From positions 62,001 to 126,000 of the forward strand of contig PABB01000017.1 of assembly GCA_002702655.1 (NCBI GenBank): a DNA stretch of 64,000 nt, in the 5' to 3' direction. Under the pieces are notes generated by a model. The model was not told the DNA's origin. It saw only the letters and a program-made list of their open reading frames with translations, and did no database searches. A program made the position numbers and the translations under genes. This DNA comes from Planctomycetaceae bacterium (GTDB lineage Bacteria; Planctomycetota; Planctomycetia; Pirellulales; Lacipirellulaceae). Shown piece after piece: positions 28,929 through 38,644 of this stretch (positions within the stretch are counted from its first letter, which is position 1; every line of letters begins with the position of its first letter).

Positions 28929-30835
28929 TGCCGGCCCTGTTGCCGAAGATCGCCACGCCGCGGGACCTCGACGGATTGTCCCTCCCGCAGCTCGAGCAGG
29001 TTGCCCGCGAAATCCGCGAGGTGCTGTGCAATCTCATTGCGTGCCGCAGCGCTCACTTCGCCTCGAACATGGGCGTGGTCGAGTTGGCCATTGCGTTGCA
29101 CCAAACGTTCGACTTCAGCCGGGATCGGCTGATCTGGGACACCGGCCACCAGATCTACCCGCACAAGTTGCTCACGGGCCGCTACGACGAATTCAATTCG
29201 ATCCGCTCGAAGGGCGGGTTGATGGGTTACCCCAACCCGGAGGAGAGCGACTACGACCTGTTCATGACGGGCCATGCAGGGTCGAGCGTGTCGACCGCGC
29301 TGGGCTTGGCCAGCGGCGACGACTTTCTGCGGGCTGACGAAGGGCGCCACAGCGTCGCGGTGATTGGCGACGGGGCGTTTCCGTCGGGCGTGGTGTTCGA
29401 GGCGCTCAACAACGCGCGCCGCCAAAGCCAGCGGATGTTAATCATCCTCAACGACAACCGCATGAGCATCTGCCCGCGCGTGGGCGGCTGGGCCGACGTC
29501 CTCGATCGACTGCGTATGAATCCCGCCTACACGGGTTTCAAGGGCGAGGTGCAAAAGATTCTCAACCGCGTGCCGTTGCTAGGCGATCCCGCGGAGCGAT
29601 TCCTGGTGCAATTGAAGGAAGCCGCCAAAGCGGGCCTCAGCGGCGGCATGATGTTCGAGGAATTGGGCATCCGCTACGCCGGACCAATCGACGGACACAA
29701 TATCGGCCTGTTGCGCAAGTATCTGAAAATGGCCAAGCGGACCGAGGGCCCGCTGATCCTGCACGTGATGACCGAGAAGGGGCATGGTTTCCGCCCAGCG
29801 GTCGAGGACCCTGTGACCTTCCACGCGCCCCCGCAGTTCGTCGAGCGGAGCGACGATCAGGTCACGCTCAAGGCGGGCGGTTCGCGCAACTACACGCACG
29901 TGGCGTCCGATGCCATCCTGTCGGCCATGCAACGCGACGAGCGGGTTGTGGTGCTTACCGCGGCAATGTGCCAGGGAAATAAGCTGGAGCAGGTCCGCGA
30001 GCAAATCCCCGAGCGGTTCTTCGATACCGGCATCTGCGAGGCGCACACGGTGGCATTCGCTGCTGGGCAGGCCAAGGCCGGCATGCGGCCGATCGTCGAC
30101 ATCTACAGCACGTTCCTGCAGCGGAGTTACGACCACATCTTCCAGGAGGTGGCGCTGCAGAACTTGCCGGTCACGTTCATGTTGGATCGTGGCGGCCTGT
30201 CGGGCCCGGACGGGCCGACGCACCATGGGGCGTACGACTTTGGCTACCTGCGCGTCTTCCCCAACATGACGATCCTGGCGCCCGGGGACGCGGCCGAGTT
30301 GCCGGCGATGCTCGATTTTGCTCTGCAGCACAACGGCCCGGTGGCCATTCGCTACCCCAAGGCGAAGGCCAACGCGATCCCACGCGAGATTCAGCCTCTG
30401 GAAATCGGCCGCAGCGAGACGGTCCGCACGGGCGCCGACGGTTGTCTCGTGGCGTGCGGAGCGCTGCTGGGCGACTGCGTCGAGGCTGCTGATCGGTTGC
30501 GTGAAGAAGCGGGATTGGAAGTGGGCGTCATCAACGCACGGTTCCTCAAGCCGCTCGACAGCGAGGCGATTCTTGCAGCACTTCGCGATTGCCCGTGGGT
30601 GGCCACCGTAGAAGAGGCGGCACTGGCTGGCGGATTTGGCAGCGCAGTGCTCGAAGCGGCTGCCGACGCCGGCGTCGATGCGAGCGGCATCCGACGTCTG
30701 GGCATCCCCGATATATATGTCGAGCACGGCGAACGAGGCGAACTGCTCGCCGACCTGCACCTGGACGCTGCTGGGATCGTCCAGACGTGCCTCGAATTGG
30801 CCAACGTCACGGACGCCGGCGCGACGCTCTCGTAG
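28928..30835 (+). CDS. dxs: 1-Deoxy-D-xylulose-5-phosphate synthase (divergent)
   Basis: A 635-aa thiamine-diphosphate enzyme that makes DXP from pyruvate and glyceraldehyde-3-phosphate, the first step of the MEP pathway. The ATG at 28928 overlaps the ispA stop. Conserved blocks are HFASNMGVVELAIALH, DTGHQIYPHKLLTG, the ThDP motif GDGAFPSGVVFEALNNA ending in NDNRMSI, GPIDGHNIGLL, FFDTGICEAHTVAFAAG with the catalytic Glu, and STFLQRSYDHIFQEVALQ. Several positions differ from the usual enzyme: GDGALTGG is GDGAFPSG, EQHAV is EAHTV and DRAG is DRGG. It is full length, so activity is expected. Context with ispA supports the isoprenoid role. It may belong to a planctomycete-specific DXS branch. Confidence 0.92.
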   Translation: MPALLPKIATPRDLDGLSLPQLEQVAREIREVLCNLIACRSAHFASNMGVVELAIALHQTFDFSRDRLIWDTGHQIYPHKLLTGRYDEFNSIRSKGGLMGYPNPEESDYDLFMTGHAGSSVSTALGLASGDDFLRADEGRHSVAVIGDGAFPSGVVFEALNNARRQSQRMLIILNDNRMSICPRVGGWADVLDRLRMNPAYTGFKGEVQKILNRVPLLGDPAERFLVQLKEAAKAGLSGGMMFEELGIRYAGPIDGHNIGLLRKYLKMAKRTEGPLILHVMTEKGHGFRPAVEDPVTFHAPPQFVERSDDQVTLKAGGSRNYTHVASDAILSAMQRDERVVVLTAAMCQGNKLEQVREQIPERFFDTGICEAHTVAFAAGQAKAGMRPIVDIYSTFLQRSYDHIFQEVALQNLPVTFMLDRGGLSGPDGPTHHGAYDFGYLRVFPNMTILAPGDAAELPAMLDFALQHNGPVAIRYPKAKANAIPREIQPLEIGRSETVRTGADGCLVACGALLGDCVEAADRLREEAGLEVGVINARFLKPLDSEAILAALRDCPWVATVEEAALAGGFGSAVLEAAADAGVDASGIRRLGIPDIYVEHGERGELLADLHLDAAGIVQTCLELANVTDAGATLS

Positions 30836-30933
30836 CGTTTGTGTTAATCAGATGCCAGCGAGTATTCGACTGGTAAAAGGATCTCGCGTTCGGGGCTATT
30901 GGCGACGGGTAACCGGATCTGGCGCTCTCACGT

Positions 30934-30939
30934 TACAAT
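30934..30939 (+). promoter_or_regulatory. -10-like box directly before nadK
   Basis: TACAAT ends 6 bases before the nadK ATG at 30946. If used, transcription would begin at or next to the A of the ATG, giving a leaderless mRNA. No clear Shine-Dalgarno is present. No good -35 is visible 17 bases upstream, so this stays tentative. Confidence 0.4.
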
Positions 30940-30945
30940 AGGCGT

Positions 30946-31854
30946 ATGGACCCAAACGAACTGGCCGCCGACGCCCCGCCGCTGGCTTCGCGCCCCCGCG
31001 CCGTCGTGATGCGCGATGCGAACAAGGCGGACCTGTTGCAGCGGTTCGCCGAGTTGCAGCCGCTGATCGAGTCGTACCTGGAGGTCGTGGCCACGGTCAG
31101 CGACCTCGACGGACCGATGCCAGGCACCAGCGCGGAGTTGGCGGTCGTCCTGGGAGGCGACGGGTCGATGCTGCGGGCGGCCCGGCTGATGGGGGACAAC
31201 CAGCTGCCCGTGTTGGGCGTCAACCTCGGCCGACTGGGGTTTCTTGCCGACGTGCGCCCGGAGTACCTCGACAGCGCACTGCGGTCGGTGGTGGCCGGGC
31301 GATACCGTCAGGTGCGGCACCTCATGTTCCAATGGCACGTGCGCCATGATGGTCTAGGCTGGGATGAAAGCGACATCCGCTTGCAGGGCGTGGGGCTCAA
31401 CGAAGCGGCGATTCTGTCGGCGGCGCCGTTCAAGATGCTCGACATTCAGATGTACGTCGATGGCGAGTTGGTCACCACCTACGGTTGCGACGGCCTGTTG
31501 GTGAGCACTCCGGTCGGGTCCACCGCCCACAACCTTTCAGCGGGCGGACCGATATTGCGGAAAGACTTGCAGGCGTTTGTCGTCTCGCCGATCAGTGCGC
31601 ACACGCTCAGCAATCGACCGGTTGTCGATTCTGCCGAGCGTATTTACGAACTGGCCGTCCCGCATTCTCAGGGGACGGCCACGTTGGTGGTCGACGGTAG
31701 CGTGATCGACACGTTGCAGCCGACCGATCGCGTGCGAATCAACCGGGCCCCCGCGGAGTTCAAGCTCATCGAAGTGGAAGGCCGCGGGTACTATCGCACG
31801 CTCCGCGAGAAACTGGGCTGGGGCGGTCGCTTGCCCAACACCGGTTCGACCTAG
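30946..31854 (+). CDS. nadK: NAD kinase
   Basis: A 302-aa ATP/polyphosphate-dependent NAD kinase that makes NADP. Hallmarks are LAVVLGGDGSMLRAARL (GGDG motif, about residues 68-72), GVNLGRLGFLADVRP, VGLNEAAIL (the NE/D substrate block) and CDGLLVSTPVGSTAHNLSAG. The catalytic Asp in GGDG is present. It is separated from dxs by 110 bases with a -10-like box, so it is probably transcribed on its own. The length is normal. Confidence 0.95.
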   Translation: MDPNELAADAPPLASRPRAVVMRDANKADLLQRFAELQPLIESYLEVVATVSDLDGPMPGTSAELAVVLGGDGSMLRAARLMGDNQLPVLGVNLGRLGFLADVRPEYLDSALRSVVAGRYRQVRHLMFQWHVRHDGLGWDESDIRLQGVGLNEAAILSAAPFKMLDIQMYVDGELVTTYGCDGLLVSTPVGSTAHNLSAGGPILRKDLQAFVVSPISAHTLSNRPVVDSAERIYELAVPHSQGTATLVVDGSVIDTLQPTDRVRINRAPAEFKLIEVEGRGYYRTLREKLGWGGRLPNTGST

Positions 31855-31983
31855 CCCTCGCCAGCACTGCTAGCAGACCGGCGCGGTGCTGTCGTGCGCA
31901 TTGCGATTTCATCGCTGTGGTGGTTGCGGTATCCTTGCGGCCCCGCGATTGAATTCCTGGACCCCGTGCAAGGATGCACCGTT

Positions 31984-32880
31984 ATGTCCCGCCCTCGCCG
32001 CGCCGCATGCTTGGCGCTCGCCCTGCTTTTCGTTGTCTGCGCAACCGCGACTCAGGCTCCCGCCGCCACGCGCAGCAAGCCCACGTACAAGCTCGCCTAC
32101 AAGTTCAAAATGGGCGAGATCCTGCGCTACCACGTGGAACAAGCCACCAGCGTGAGGACCACGATCGACGGCACGAGCCAGGAAAACGAGACGTTGAGTC
32201 AGTCGACCAAGGCGTGGAAAGTGACCGACGTGCTGCCCAACGGCGAGATGGAGTTCGTGCACGTCGTCGAAGCGGTCAAAATGACCAATCACTCGCCCGG
32301 CTCTGCTTCGCATTCTTATGACAGCGAGTCGGACCCAACGCCCCCGCCCGGTTTCGAGCAGGTGGCCGGCGCGATCGACACGCCGATTTCCGTCATTCGC
32401 ATTGCGCCCAGCGGCAGAATCGTCCACCGGGAGAAGAAGCACCCGCAGCCGAATTCCGCCGACGATTTGCCAATGACGCTCGAATTGCCAAGCGAACCGA
32501 TTGCGGTCGGCGGACGTTGGTCGCGCACGTACGACGTGGCGACGGAGCGAAAAAACGGCGCCCGGCTGACGGTGCGCACCCGACGCACCTGCCGGCTGAA
32601 GAGCGTCAAGCACGGCATCGCCGTGATCGAAGTAACGTACCAGATTCTCACGCCGGTCGATCCGTACGTTCGCTCACAACTGGTCGATCGGCTGACGGAC
32701 GGCACGGTGCGGTTCGACATCGAAGCGGGCCGGGTCGTCGAGCAGGACCATCGCGTCGACGCCCGCGTGCTGGGCTTCGCCGGCAAGACGAGCAGCATGC
32801 ATTTCGTGTCGCGATTCGAGGAAGAGCTGATCGAAACGGTCGGCAACATCTCGCAGGCTTCGCATACGACGAAGAAGTAG
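31984..32880 (+). CDS. Secreted protein of unknown function (DUF6263-like)
   Basis: A 298-aa protein from the ATG at 31984 with a signal peptide (ACLALALLFVVCATATQAPA) and no further membrane helix. The mature part is beta-rich: YKLAYKFKMGEILRYHVEQA and, later, LPSEPIAVGGRWSRTYDV and SVKHGIAVIEVTYQI, with a C-terminal GTVRFDIEAGRVVEQDHRV. This pattern resembles the DUF6263-type exported proteins common in planctomycetes and Bacteroidetes; function unknown. It lies 129 bases after nadK and converges on tilS. Confidence 0.78.
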   Translation: MSRPRRAACLALALLFVVCATATQAPAATRSKPTYKLAYKFKMGEILRYHVEQATSVRTTIDGTSQENETLSQSTKAWKVTDVLPNGEMEFVHVVEAVKMTNHSPGSASHSYDSESDPTPPPGFEQVAGAIDTPISVIRIAPSGRIVHREKKHPQPNSADDLPMTLELPSEPIAVGGRWSRTYDVATERKNGARLTVRTRRTCRLKSVKHGIAVIEVTYQILTPVDPYVRSQLVDRLTDGTVRFDIEAGRVVEQDHRVDARVLGFAGKTSSMHFVSRFEEELIETVGNISQASHTTKK

Positions 32881-32888
32881 GGACGGCC

Positions 32889-33920
32889 CTACGCTGGTCC
32901 AAGCCGCTCGACGACGAGCGTCGCGCCTTCGCGTCGCGCTCGGACGTTTCCGGGGAGGTTGATCGCCGCGGCCTCGACATCGCCAATCATTGCGGCCAGC
33001 GTTCGCCAATGCCGGCGCGTCATTGCCTGCTCGCCCAATGACGCTTCGCGCCAGGCGCCCCGCAATGCTTCGGTCTGCAGCAGCGGAGGATGTTTGCCCA
33101 GGTTTTCCGTATCGACGCGAAAACCGACCTCAGCCGAGTTCGATCCTATCGAGCCGCTGATGCGGCACGCTTGGAGCGCCGACTGCGCTGCCGTTTTCAC
33201 GATGTCAAACGCCGCCTGGGCGTCGGCGGCCAACTCGGCGAGAGCGGCGTCGAGATCACCGTCACAAGCCGCTCGCAGCGGCGGCAAGATGTCGTGCCGG
33301 ACTCGGTTGCGCGTGAAACGGCGGTCGTCGTTGGATTGGTCGTGAAATGAATCCTGGCCGAGTTCGGCGAGGAAGGAGCAAATCTCCTCGCGACTGACGC
33401 CCAACAACGGCCGAATCAACGCCGCACCCGCGGTGAGCGGCCTGGCGGAACGCATCCCGCCCAGACCGCGCAGGCTTGCTCCCCTCAGCAAACGCATGGC
33501 GACGGTTTCAACTTGATCGTTGCGGGTGTGGCCCGTGGCAACGTAGCGGGCGCCGGTTTCGTCAGCCAGCTTGGCGAGAGCGGCGTACCGTTCGGCCCGG
33601 GCCGCCGCCTCGATGCCATCGCCATCGAGTGCCGCCCGATCGGCGACAGTTCGGGTCTCCACCAGCAGGGGCAGACCGAGTCTCTCTGCGAAAGCGGCCA
33701 CCCATGCTTCCTGCCGATCCGATTCCGCTGCTCGCAACTGGTGATTCACGTGGGCCAGGATCAGTTTCCCAGCGCCACCGGTCAAGCGTTTCAACTCGCT
33801 GAGGCCACACGCCAACGCCACACTATCAGGCCCGCCCGATACAGCAGCGAGCATGTGGACATCTCGCCATCGATTCCATGGCAAGACAGAGGTAATTTCG
33901 TCGAGCAAGCGCGAAGTCAT
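32889..33920 (-). CDS. tilS: tRNA(Ile)-lysidine synthetase
   Basis: A 343-aa N-type ATP pyrophosphatase that converts C34 of tRNA-Ile(CAU) to lysidine so that it reads AUA. The P-loop SGGPDSVALACGL is at residues 28-40. HVNHQLRAAESDRQE, GIEAAARAERYAAL and the signature ATGHTRNDQVETVAMRLLRG are present, as is DQSNDDRRFTRNRVRHDILP. The C-terminal substrate-binding part is shorter than in E. coli but typical of compact versions. It converges with the DUF6263-like gene, separated by 8 bases. Confidence 0.95.
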   Translation of the reverse strand: MTSRLLDEITSVLPWNRWRDVHMLAAVSGGPDSVALACGLSELKRLTGGAGKLILAHVNHQLRAAESDRQEAWVAAFAERLGLPLLVETRTVADRAALDGDGIEAAARAERYAALAKLADETGARYVATGHTRNDQVETVAMRLLRGASLRGLGGMRSARPLTAGAALIRPLLGVSREEICSFLAELGQDSFHDQSNDDRRFTRNRVRHDILPPLRAACDGDLDAALAELAADAQAAFDIVKTAAQSALQACRISGSIGSNSAEVGFRVDTENLGKHPPLLQTEALRGAWREASLGEQAMTRRHWRTLAAMIGDVEAAAINLPGNVRARREGATLVVERLGPA

Positions 33921-34766
33921 TCGTCACCCGTTTGAGGGTTGAGCCATCCCGAGAAGGCCTCGATTTGCCCGTTTAGCGACCCAACTAGCCGCTCCGCAGG
34001 CTGCTCGGCAGCGGCGTCCGATCCGATTTGCGTAGTTGTCCCGGGCCGCCTAGCCCGCACAGTCGCGGCAGCGCAAACCCCTGTGGCATTTGCACTTCGC
34101 GGCCGGTTTGATATTCTAACGGCACTCGCCGGCGGCGGGGAATCTGCGGTGGTTTCAACGAGTCAACCAGCTCGAGGAGCCCGATTCCTGCGTTGTCGCG
34201 AGGACCAAAGCTGCGTTTCACACTCCGCACCGCCATGCTTGGCTTGGCTAAGCGTCGATCACGGGGCGTTCGCAGAGCTGGTCACTTGAGAAGACTTACC
34301 AGGGCAAGCGTTAGGTTCTGACCACGCGGCTGGATGCGACATGGGCTTTGAAGCGTTGATCATTCTGGCGGCTGTGATGCTGTCGGCCGGGCTGTTGCTC
34401 GCCGCCGCGATCGCGGTCCGTCTCGATGCACGCCCTGTGTTGGCAGCCGCGGTTACACTTCCCAACGCGGTCGGCGGGCGATCCGATTTGGTCGTTCGCT
34501 ACCGCCGCGGACCGCCGCATGCTTCCGGAGGCAGGGTCGGAGCGGGCATGGCATGCCCGTTGCGCCCATTCGGTTGCGCTGCCGAACCCTCGCCGGTGGG
34601 CGAGACGCTTGGCTAAGGCAGTTCGCAGGCCGCGATTCCGGTCGGCCCGCTGGGGCCGCCGGGCCGCTCGTCTTCTCCGTGCCGCTCTGGGTGCGATCCC
34701 TCGTCGTGCTGCCGGTCTGCTTGCGTGCGCGAGATTTCCATCGGTAATTGACCGGACCCATATGCC
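33921..34766. other. Non-coding region upstream of rny
   Basis: About 850 bases between the tilS start and rny. It holds the tilS promoter and the rny leader, plus a palindrome CGGGCATG-g-CATGCCCG near 34544-34560. A short ORF (34341-34616) is listed separately. I looked for a 6S-type RNA fold and found no convincing match. Confidence 0.5.
34341..34616 (+). CDS. Possible small single-pass membrane protein
   Basis: A 91-codon ATG frame. Residues 1-28 are strongly hydrophobic (MGFEALIILAAVMLSAGLLL), consistent with one transmembrane helix. The remainder is Arg/Pro/Gly-rich and crosses a palindromic element (around 34544-34560), which is not typical of a conserved protein. It may be a real small gene, or only a chance frame in the rny leader. 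Downstream rny begins 150 bases later. Confidence 0.3.
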   Translation: MGFEALIILAAVMLSAGLLLAAAIAVRLDARPVLAAAVTLPNAVGGRSDLVVRYRRGPPHASGGRVGAGMACPLRPFGCAAEPSPVGETLG

Positions 34767-36362
34767 ATGAACGCCATCCCCTTCGCACTGCTGGCTCTTC
34801 CGCTTGCCCTGACTGACGGCGCGACCACGACGATTTTCGTCTTGCTCGCGGCCGCTGCCGGAATGGCGGCCGTCAAAGGGCTCGATTACCTGCGCGGCCG
34901 CGACGCCGATCAGAAGGCCCAGATGATCATCGACCGGGCCGAGGCGGAAGCCGCCGCTCGTCGCAAGGAAGAGCAGATCGAGGCCCGCGAAATGGCTCTG
35001 CAGGAGAAGGCGAAGCTCGAAAAGGAAAATGAGGAGATTCGCCGCCAACTGCACGACCGCGAACGACAACTCGACAAGGTCGAGGACGCCCACACGGCCC
35101 GGGCCGAGCAGCTCTCGAAACAGGAGAAAATGGTCGAGAGCAACCAGCGGCGATTGACCGAGAAACTCGACGACGTCGGCCGACGGCAAAAGGAACTGGA
35201 CGACCTGCTTGATCTCGAACGACAGACCATGCACGAGCTGAGCGGCTTGGGCCGCGAGGACGCCGAGGCCAAGCTGCTGGAGCGGCTGGAAAAGGAATTG
35301 GTGAAAGAGCAGGGCGCCTTGATCATGCGGTTCGAGCGGGAGGCCGAGGAAAAAGTCCAAACCAAGGGCCGCGAGCTGCTGATCACCGCCATCCAACGAT
35401 TCGCCGCGGCTCACACCGCCGAGGCGACCACCAGCACGGTCGACATCCCCAACGACGAAATGAAGGGCCGGATCATCGGCCGCGAAGGCCGCAACATCCG
35501 AGCGCTGGAGAAGGCCACGGGCGTCGACGTGATTATCGACGACACGCCCGGCGTCGTGATCGTCAGCGCGTTTGATCCCGTTCGTCGGGAGATCGCGCGT
35601 ATTGCCCTGTCGAAACTCATCGCCGATGGTCGAATTCACCCGACGCGCATCGAGGAACTGGTTGCCGAAACCGAGAAAGAAGTCGAAGCGGCCATCATCA
35701 AGCACGGCGAAGAGGCGATGCAGGAAACCGGCGTGTTCGGCCTCCACAAGAAGGTCATCGAACTGATCGGTCGGCTACGATACCGCACCAGCTACAGTCA
35801 GAACGTGCTACGGCACTCGATCGAGGTTTGCTTCATCGCGGGCATGTTGGCCGAAGAACTCGGTATGGACGGCGACCTGGCCCGCCGTGCGGGTTTGCTG
35901 CACGACATCGGCAAAGCAGCTGACCACGATCAGGAAGGCGGCCACCCGAAGATCGGCGCCGACTTGCTCAAGCGTTTTGGCGAGAGTCCCGAAGTCGTCC
36001 ACGCTGCGTTGGGGCACCATGACGACATTCGCGCCGACATGCCCTATACGGTGCTTGTGGCGGCAGCCGACGCGTGCAGCGCCAGCCGCCCTGGCGCCCG
36101 TCGCGAGACGCTCGATCGTTACATCAAACGGATGCAGGAGTTGGAGACAATTGCCACGGGGTTTGGCGGCGTCGAGCAAGCGTTTGCCATCCAGGCAGGT
36201 CGCGAGGTGCGGGTCATCGCCAGCGCCACGGACACGACTGACGAGACGGCAGCCAAAGTCTGCCGCGATATCGCCAATGCCTTCGAACAGCAACTGACTT
36301 ACCCGGGCGAGATCAAGGTGACGCTCATTCGCGAAACGCGCGTCACCGAGATGGCTCGCTAG
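34767..36362 (+). CDS. rny: Ribonuclease Y
   Basis: A 531-aa membrane-bound endoribonuclease that initiates mRNA decay. An N-terminal hydrophobic segment (residues about 8-36) anchors it. A long charged coiled coil follows (about 45-190, rich in [20 protein letters not shown]-type heptads). The KH domain has the RNA-binding loop [19 protein letters not shown]. The HD domain has [17 protein letters not shown] and [12 protein letters not shown] with metal-ligand His/Asp, plus ALGHHDDI. All functional blocks are intact. ymdB follows after 64 bases, the same order as in Firmicutes, supporting an RNA-turnover unit. Confidence 0.96.
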   Translation: MNAIPFALLALPLALTDGATTTIFVLLAAAAGMAAVKGLDYLRGRDADQKAQMIIDRAEAEAAARRKEEQIEAREMALQEKAKLEKENEEIRRQLHDRERQLDKVEDAHTARAEQLSKQEKMVESNQRRLTEKLDDVGRRQKELDDLLDLERQTMHELSGLGREDAEAKLLERLEKELVKEQGALIMRFEREAEEKVQTKGRELLITAIQRFAAAHTAEATTSTVDIPNDEMKGRIIGREGRNIRALEKATGVDVIIDDTPGVVIVSAFDPVRREIARIALSKLIADGRIHPTRIEELVAETEKEVEAAIIKHGEEAMQETGVFGLHKKVIELIGRLRYRTSYSQNVLRHSIEVCFIAGMLAEELGMDGDLARRAGLLHDIGKAADHDQEGGHPKIGADLLKRFGESPEVVHAALGHHDDIRADMPYTVLVAAADACSASRPGARRETLDRYIKRMQELETIATGFGGVEQAFAIQAGREVRVIASATDTTDETAAKVCRDIANAFEQQLTYPGEIKVTLIRETRVTEMAR

Positions 36363-36426
36363 CGCGAGACCCGCGAAAGCGATCGACGCCCTCAAGCCGG
36401 CTTGAATTCTCCATTGAGCGACCACC

Positions 36427-37248
36427 GTGCGACTTCTGTTTATCGGCGACATTGTAGGTAAGCCGGGGCGCGACATCGTCGTGGCCGCGGTTCCGGGGCT
36501 GATTGTGCGCGAGCGTCTTGATCTCGTTGTCGCGAACGCCGAGAACGCCGCCGGCGGCTCCGGGATCACGCCTGCCATTTACAAAGAACTGACCGCGGCC
36601 GGCGTCGACGCCATTACGCTGGGCGATCACGTCTACCGACGCCGCGAGATTCGCTCGGTGCTGCAGCGCGAGTCCAACATCGTGCGTCCCGCGAATTTGC
36701 CCGAAGAGGCCGCGGGCCGGACCTGGGCGACCGTTCTTGCTCGCAACGGCGTAACAGTCGGTTTTTGCTGCGTGCTGGGCCAGTTGTTCATGAATCCGAT
36801 CGACAGTCCGTTTCGCGCGGCCGATCGGGCCCTGGCCGCCATGCCGGGCGACGTACGGGTGCGGTTGCTCGACATTCACGTCGAAGCGACCAGCGAAGCC
36901 CAACTGCTAGGTCGGTATTTCGACGGCCGGGCGACCGCCGTGCTGGGAACCCACACGCACGTGGCGACCGCCGACGAGCAAATCTTTGCCGGCGGCACGG
37001 CATTTCAGTGCGACGTGGGCATGACAGGCCCGCACGAAAGCATTCTCGGCCGGCGAATCGACCGCGTTTTGGAAACGAAACTGACCGCCAATCCCACGCA
37101 GTTCGAGGTCGCCAGCGGCGACGTGCGGATTAACGGCGCCGTGGTCGAAGCCGACGAACAAACGGGCCGTGCGCTTTCCATCAAGCGGCTGTGCGTTAGC
37201 GAAACGGAGTTGCCCGAGCTAGCATCGCTGGCAGCCGCCGCATCCTAG
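36427..37248 (+). CDS. ymdB: YmdB-like metallophosphoesterase (TIGR00282)
   Basis: A 273-aa phosphodiesterase-fold protein from a GTG at 36427. Metal-binding blocks are LFIGDIVGKPGRDIV, NAENAAGGSGITP, LDIHVEATSEAQLLGRYFDG and GTHTHVATADEQI. In the usual GNH metal block this protein has GDH (ITLGDHVYRRREI), an Asn-to-Asp change at a metal ligand. It therefore may bind a different metal set or have altered activity. Homologues hydrolyse cyclic nucleotides and influence biofilm or RNase Y. It sits 64 bases after rny, and a DUF2752 gene follows 12 bases later. Confidence 0.92.
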   Translation: MRLLFIGDIVGKPGRDIVVAAVPGLIVRERLDLVVANAENAAGGSGITPAIYKELTAAGVDAITLGDHVYRRREIRSVLQRESNIVRPANLPEEAAGRTWATVLARNGVTVGFCCVLGQLFMNPIDSPFRAADRALAAMPGDVRVRLLDIHVEATSEAQLLGRYFDGRATAVLGTHTHVATADEQIFAGGTAFQCDVGMTGPHESILGRRIDRVLETKLTANPTQFEVASGDVRINGAVVEADEQTGRALSIKRLCVSETELPELASLAAAAS

Positions 37249-37260
37249 CAGTCACTATGC

Positions 37261-37785
37261 ATGCCGCCTCGGCCAGCGACTCGCCTTGCCTCCGGCCCCG
37301 TTGTTTTCTACTCTCCTCGCGCGACAGTGTCCGAATTTGCTGCGCCACCTCCGTCGAACGATCGCCGTGCCCTCCGGGGCGCTGAGCGGCTATCGGTCGC
37401 GGCGCTGGTGGCAGTGCTCGTCGGCGCGCTCGCCGCGGCTGCTTGGGTCACGCCCGACGCCCGCGGCCACGGCACGCACGAGCAACTCGGGCTGGCGCCG
37501 TGCAAGTTCCGCAGCCTGACAGGGCATGCCTGCCCGTCCTGCGGCATGACCACGGCGTGGGCTCGGATGGTTCGGGGCGATGTCGTCGGCGCGACTCTGG
37601 CGAATGCCGCCGGAGCGGCGTTGGCGGTTGCCGCCATTGTGGCCGTGCCCTGGCTGCTCGTCGCGGTCATCCGCGGACGCTGGCCTTGGCGACGACCGCG
37701 ACTGGAGCCGATTTTGTACGTCGGCACGTTGTGGCTGGCCCTGATCGCATTGGATTGGGTCCGGCGCCTCGTGCAGACCGGGTAA
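37261..37785 (+). CDS. DUF2752 membrane protein
   Basis: Up to 174 aa; a GTG at 37327 is an alternative start that removes 22 residues. The DUF2752 signature is CKFRSLTGHACPSCGMTTAW, with a CxxC pair and three hydrophobic segments (VAALVAVLVGALAAAAWVTP, GAALAVAAIVAVPWLLVAVI, LYVGTLWLALIALDWV). The function of the family is unknown; it often follows metabolic genes. It begins 12 bases after ymdB and is probably in the same transcript. Confidence 0.85.
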   Translation: MPPRPATRLASGPVVFYSPRATVSEFAAPPPSNDRRALRGAERLSVAALVAVLVGALAAAAWVTPDARGHGTHEQLGLAPCKFRSLTGHACPSCGMTTAWARMVRGDVVGATLANAAGAALAVAAIVAVPWLLVAVIRGRWPWRRPRLEPILYVGTLWLALIALDWVRRLVQTG

Positions 37786-37937
37786 CGAGAGGATCGAGCG
37801 TGCTGGTAGATCTGACGCGGCGAATCGTCGTCAGAACAGGCAACTCGGCGTTCGCGACGAACTGACAAAGACACGACTCAACGGATTGAGTCATCGCATT
37901 CATTCACGCTGCGGGCCGCGCTCGCAAGGAAAGCCGC

Positions 37938-38597
37938 ATGGATCGCTCTTTCCCCTCGGTACGCCGTGCCGCTCTTGGACTGACACTGCTTGCGCTGGGC
38001 GTCAGCGGCGGCTGCATCCATCAACTTCTCGCGACGGGCATTTACCTGTGGCAGGGCGGCAACATCGTTCCCGCCGAGTGCGAGGCGCTGCAGGAGCAGC
38101 GCGTCGTCGTTCTCTGCCGCCCCCCCGCGTCGCAGGAATACCGCCACGCCGGGGCCGCCCGCGAGATCGGCGAACGGGTCGCCAGACTGCTGGAGATGCA
38201 CGTTGACGATATCGAGGTGGTCAGCCAGCAGGAGGTCGACAACTGGGTTGATGAAGAAGACTGGGAGAATTTCAAAGACCTGGGGCGCAGCGTCAAAGCC
38301 ACCCGCGTCGTGTACATCGAGCTGGACGACTTCGAACTCTACAAGGGCAAGACCGTCTACCAGGGCAACGCCGACCTGACCGTCTCTGTGTACGACATGG
38401 AACAACGCAAATTCGTCTGGGACAAACGCGTGGGGCAGGTGCTGTTCCCTCGCAACAGCGGAATCCCCGCGGCCGACAAGCCGGTTCAGGCGTTCCAACG
38501 CCAGTTCATCGATGTCGTGTCGATTCAGATTGCCGAGTACTTCTACGAGCACGATCCCAACACAATGTTCGCGCTGGACGCCGTGGCGAATCAATAG
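37938..38597 (+). CDS. Putative lipoprotein
   Basis: A 219-aa protein with a lipoprotein-type signal (LGLTLLALGVSGGC, Cys at about residue 26), so it is probably anchored in a membrane. The mature part is mixed alpha/beta with charged stretches (VDDIEVVSQQEVDNWVDEED, YIELDDFELYKGKTVYQGN, VSVYDMEQRKFVWDKRVGQV). It looks like a family widespread in planctomycetes, but I cannot name a function. A palindromic hairpin at 38645-38671 follows the stop. Confidence 0.75.
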   Translation: MDRSFPSVRRAALGLTLLALGVSGGCIHQLLATGIYLWQGGNIVPAECEALQEQRVVVLCRPPASQEYRHAGAAREIGERVARLLEMHVDDIEVVSQQEVDNWVDEEDWENFKDLGRSVKATRVVYIELDDFELYKGKTVYQGNADLTVSVYDMEQRKFVWDKRVGQVLFPRNSGIPAADKPVQAFQRQFIDVVSIQIAEYFYEHDPNTMFALDAVANQ

Positions 38598-38644
38598 CCG
38601 ATTTGTTCATGCAGCCGCGCCGCGTACGCCTCACCTCAAGCATT

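Noticed and set aside
29579-30760. 393-codon minus-strand frame over dxs
   Set aside because: Shadow of dxs, which has all ThDP enzyme motifs.
34311-35747. 478-codon minus-strand frame over rny
   Set aside because: Antisense to the RNase Y coiled coil and KH region; Leu/Gln-rich with no family features.
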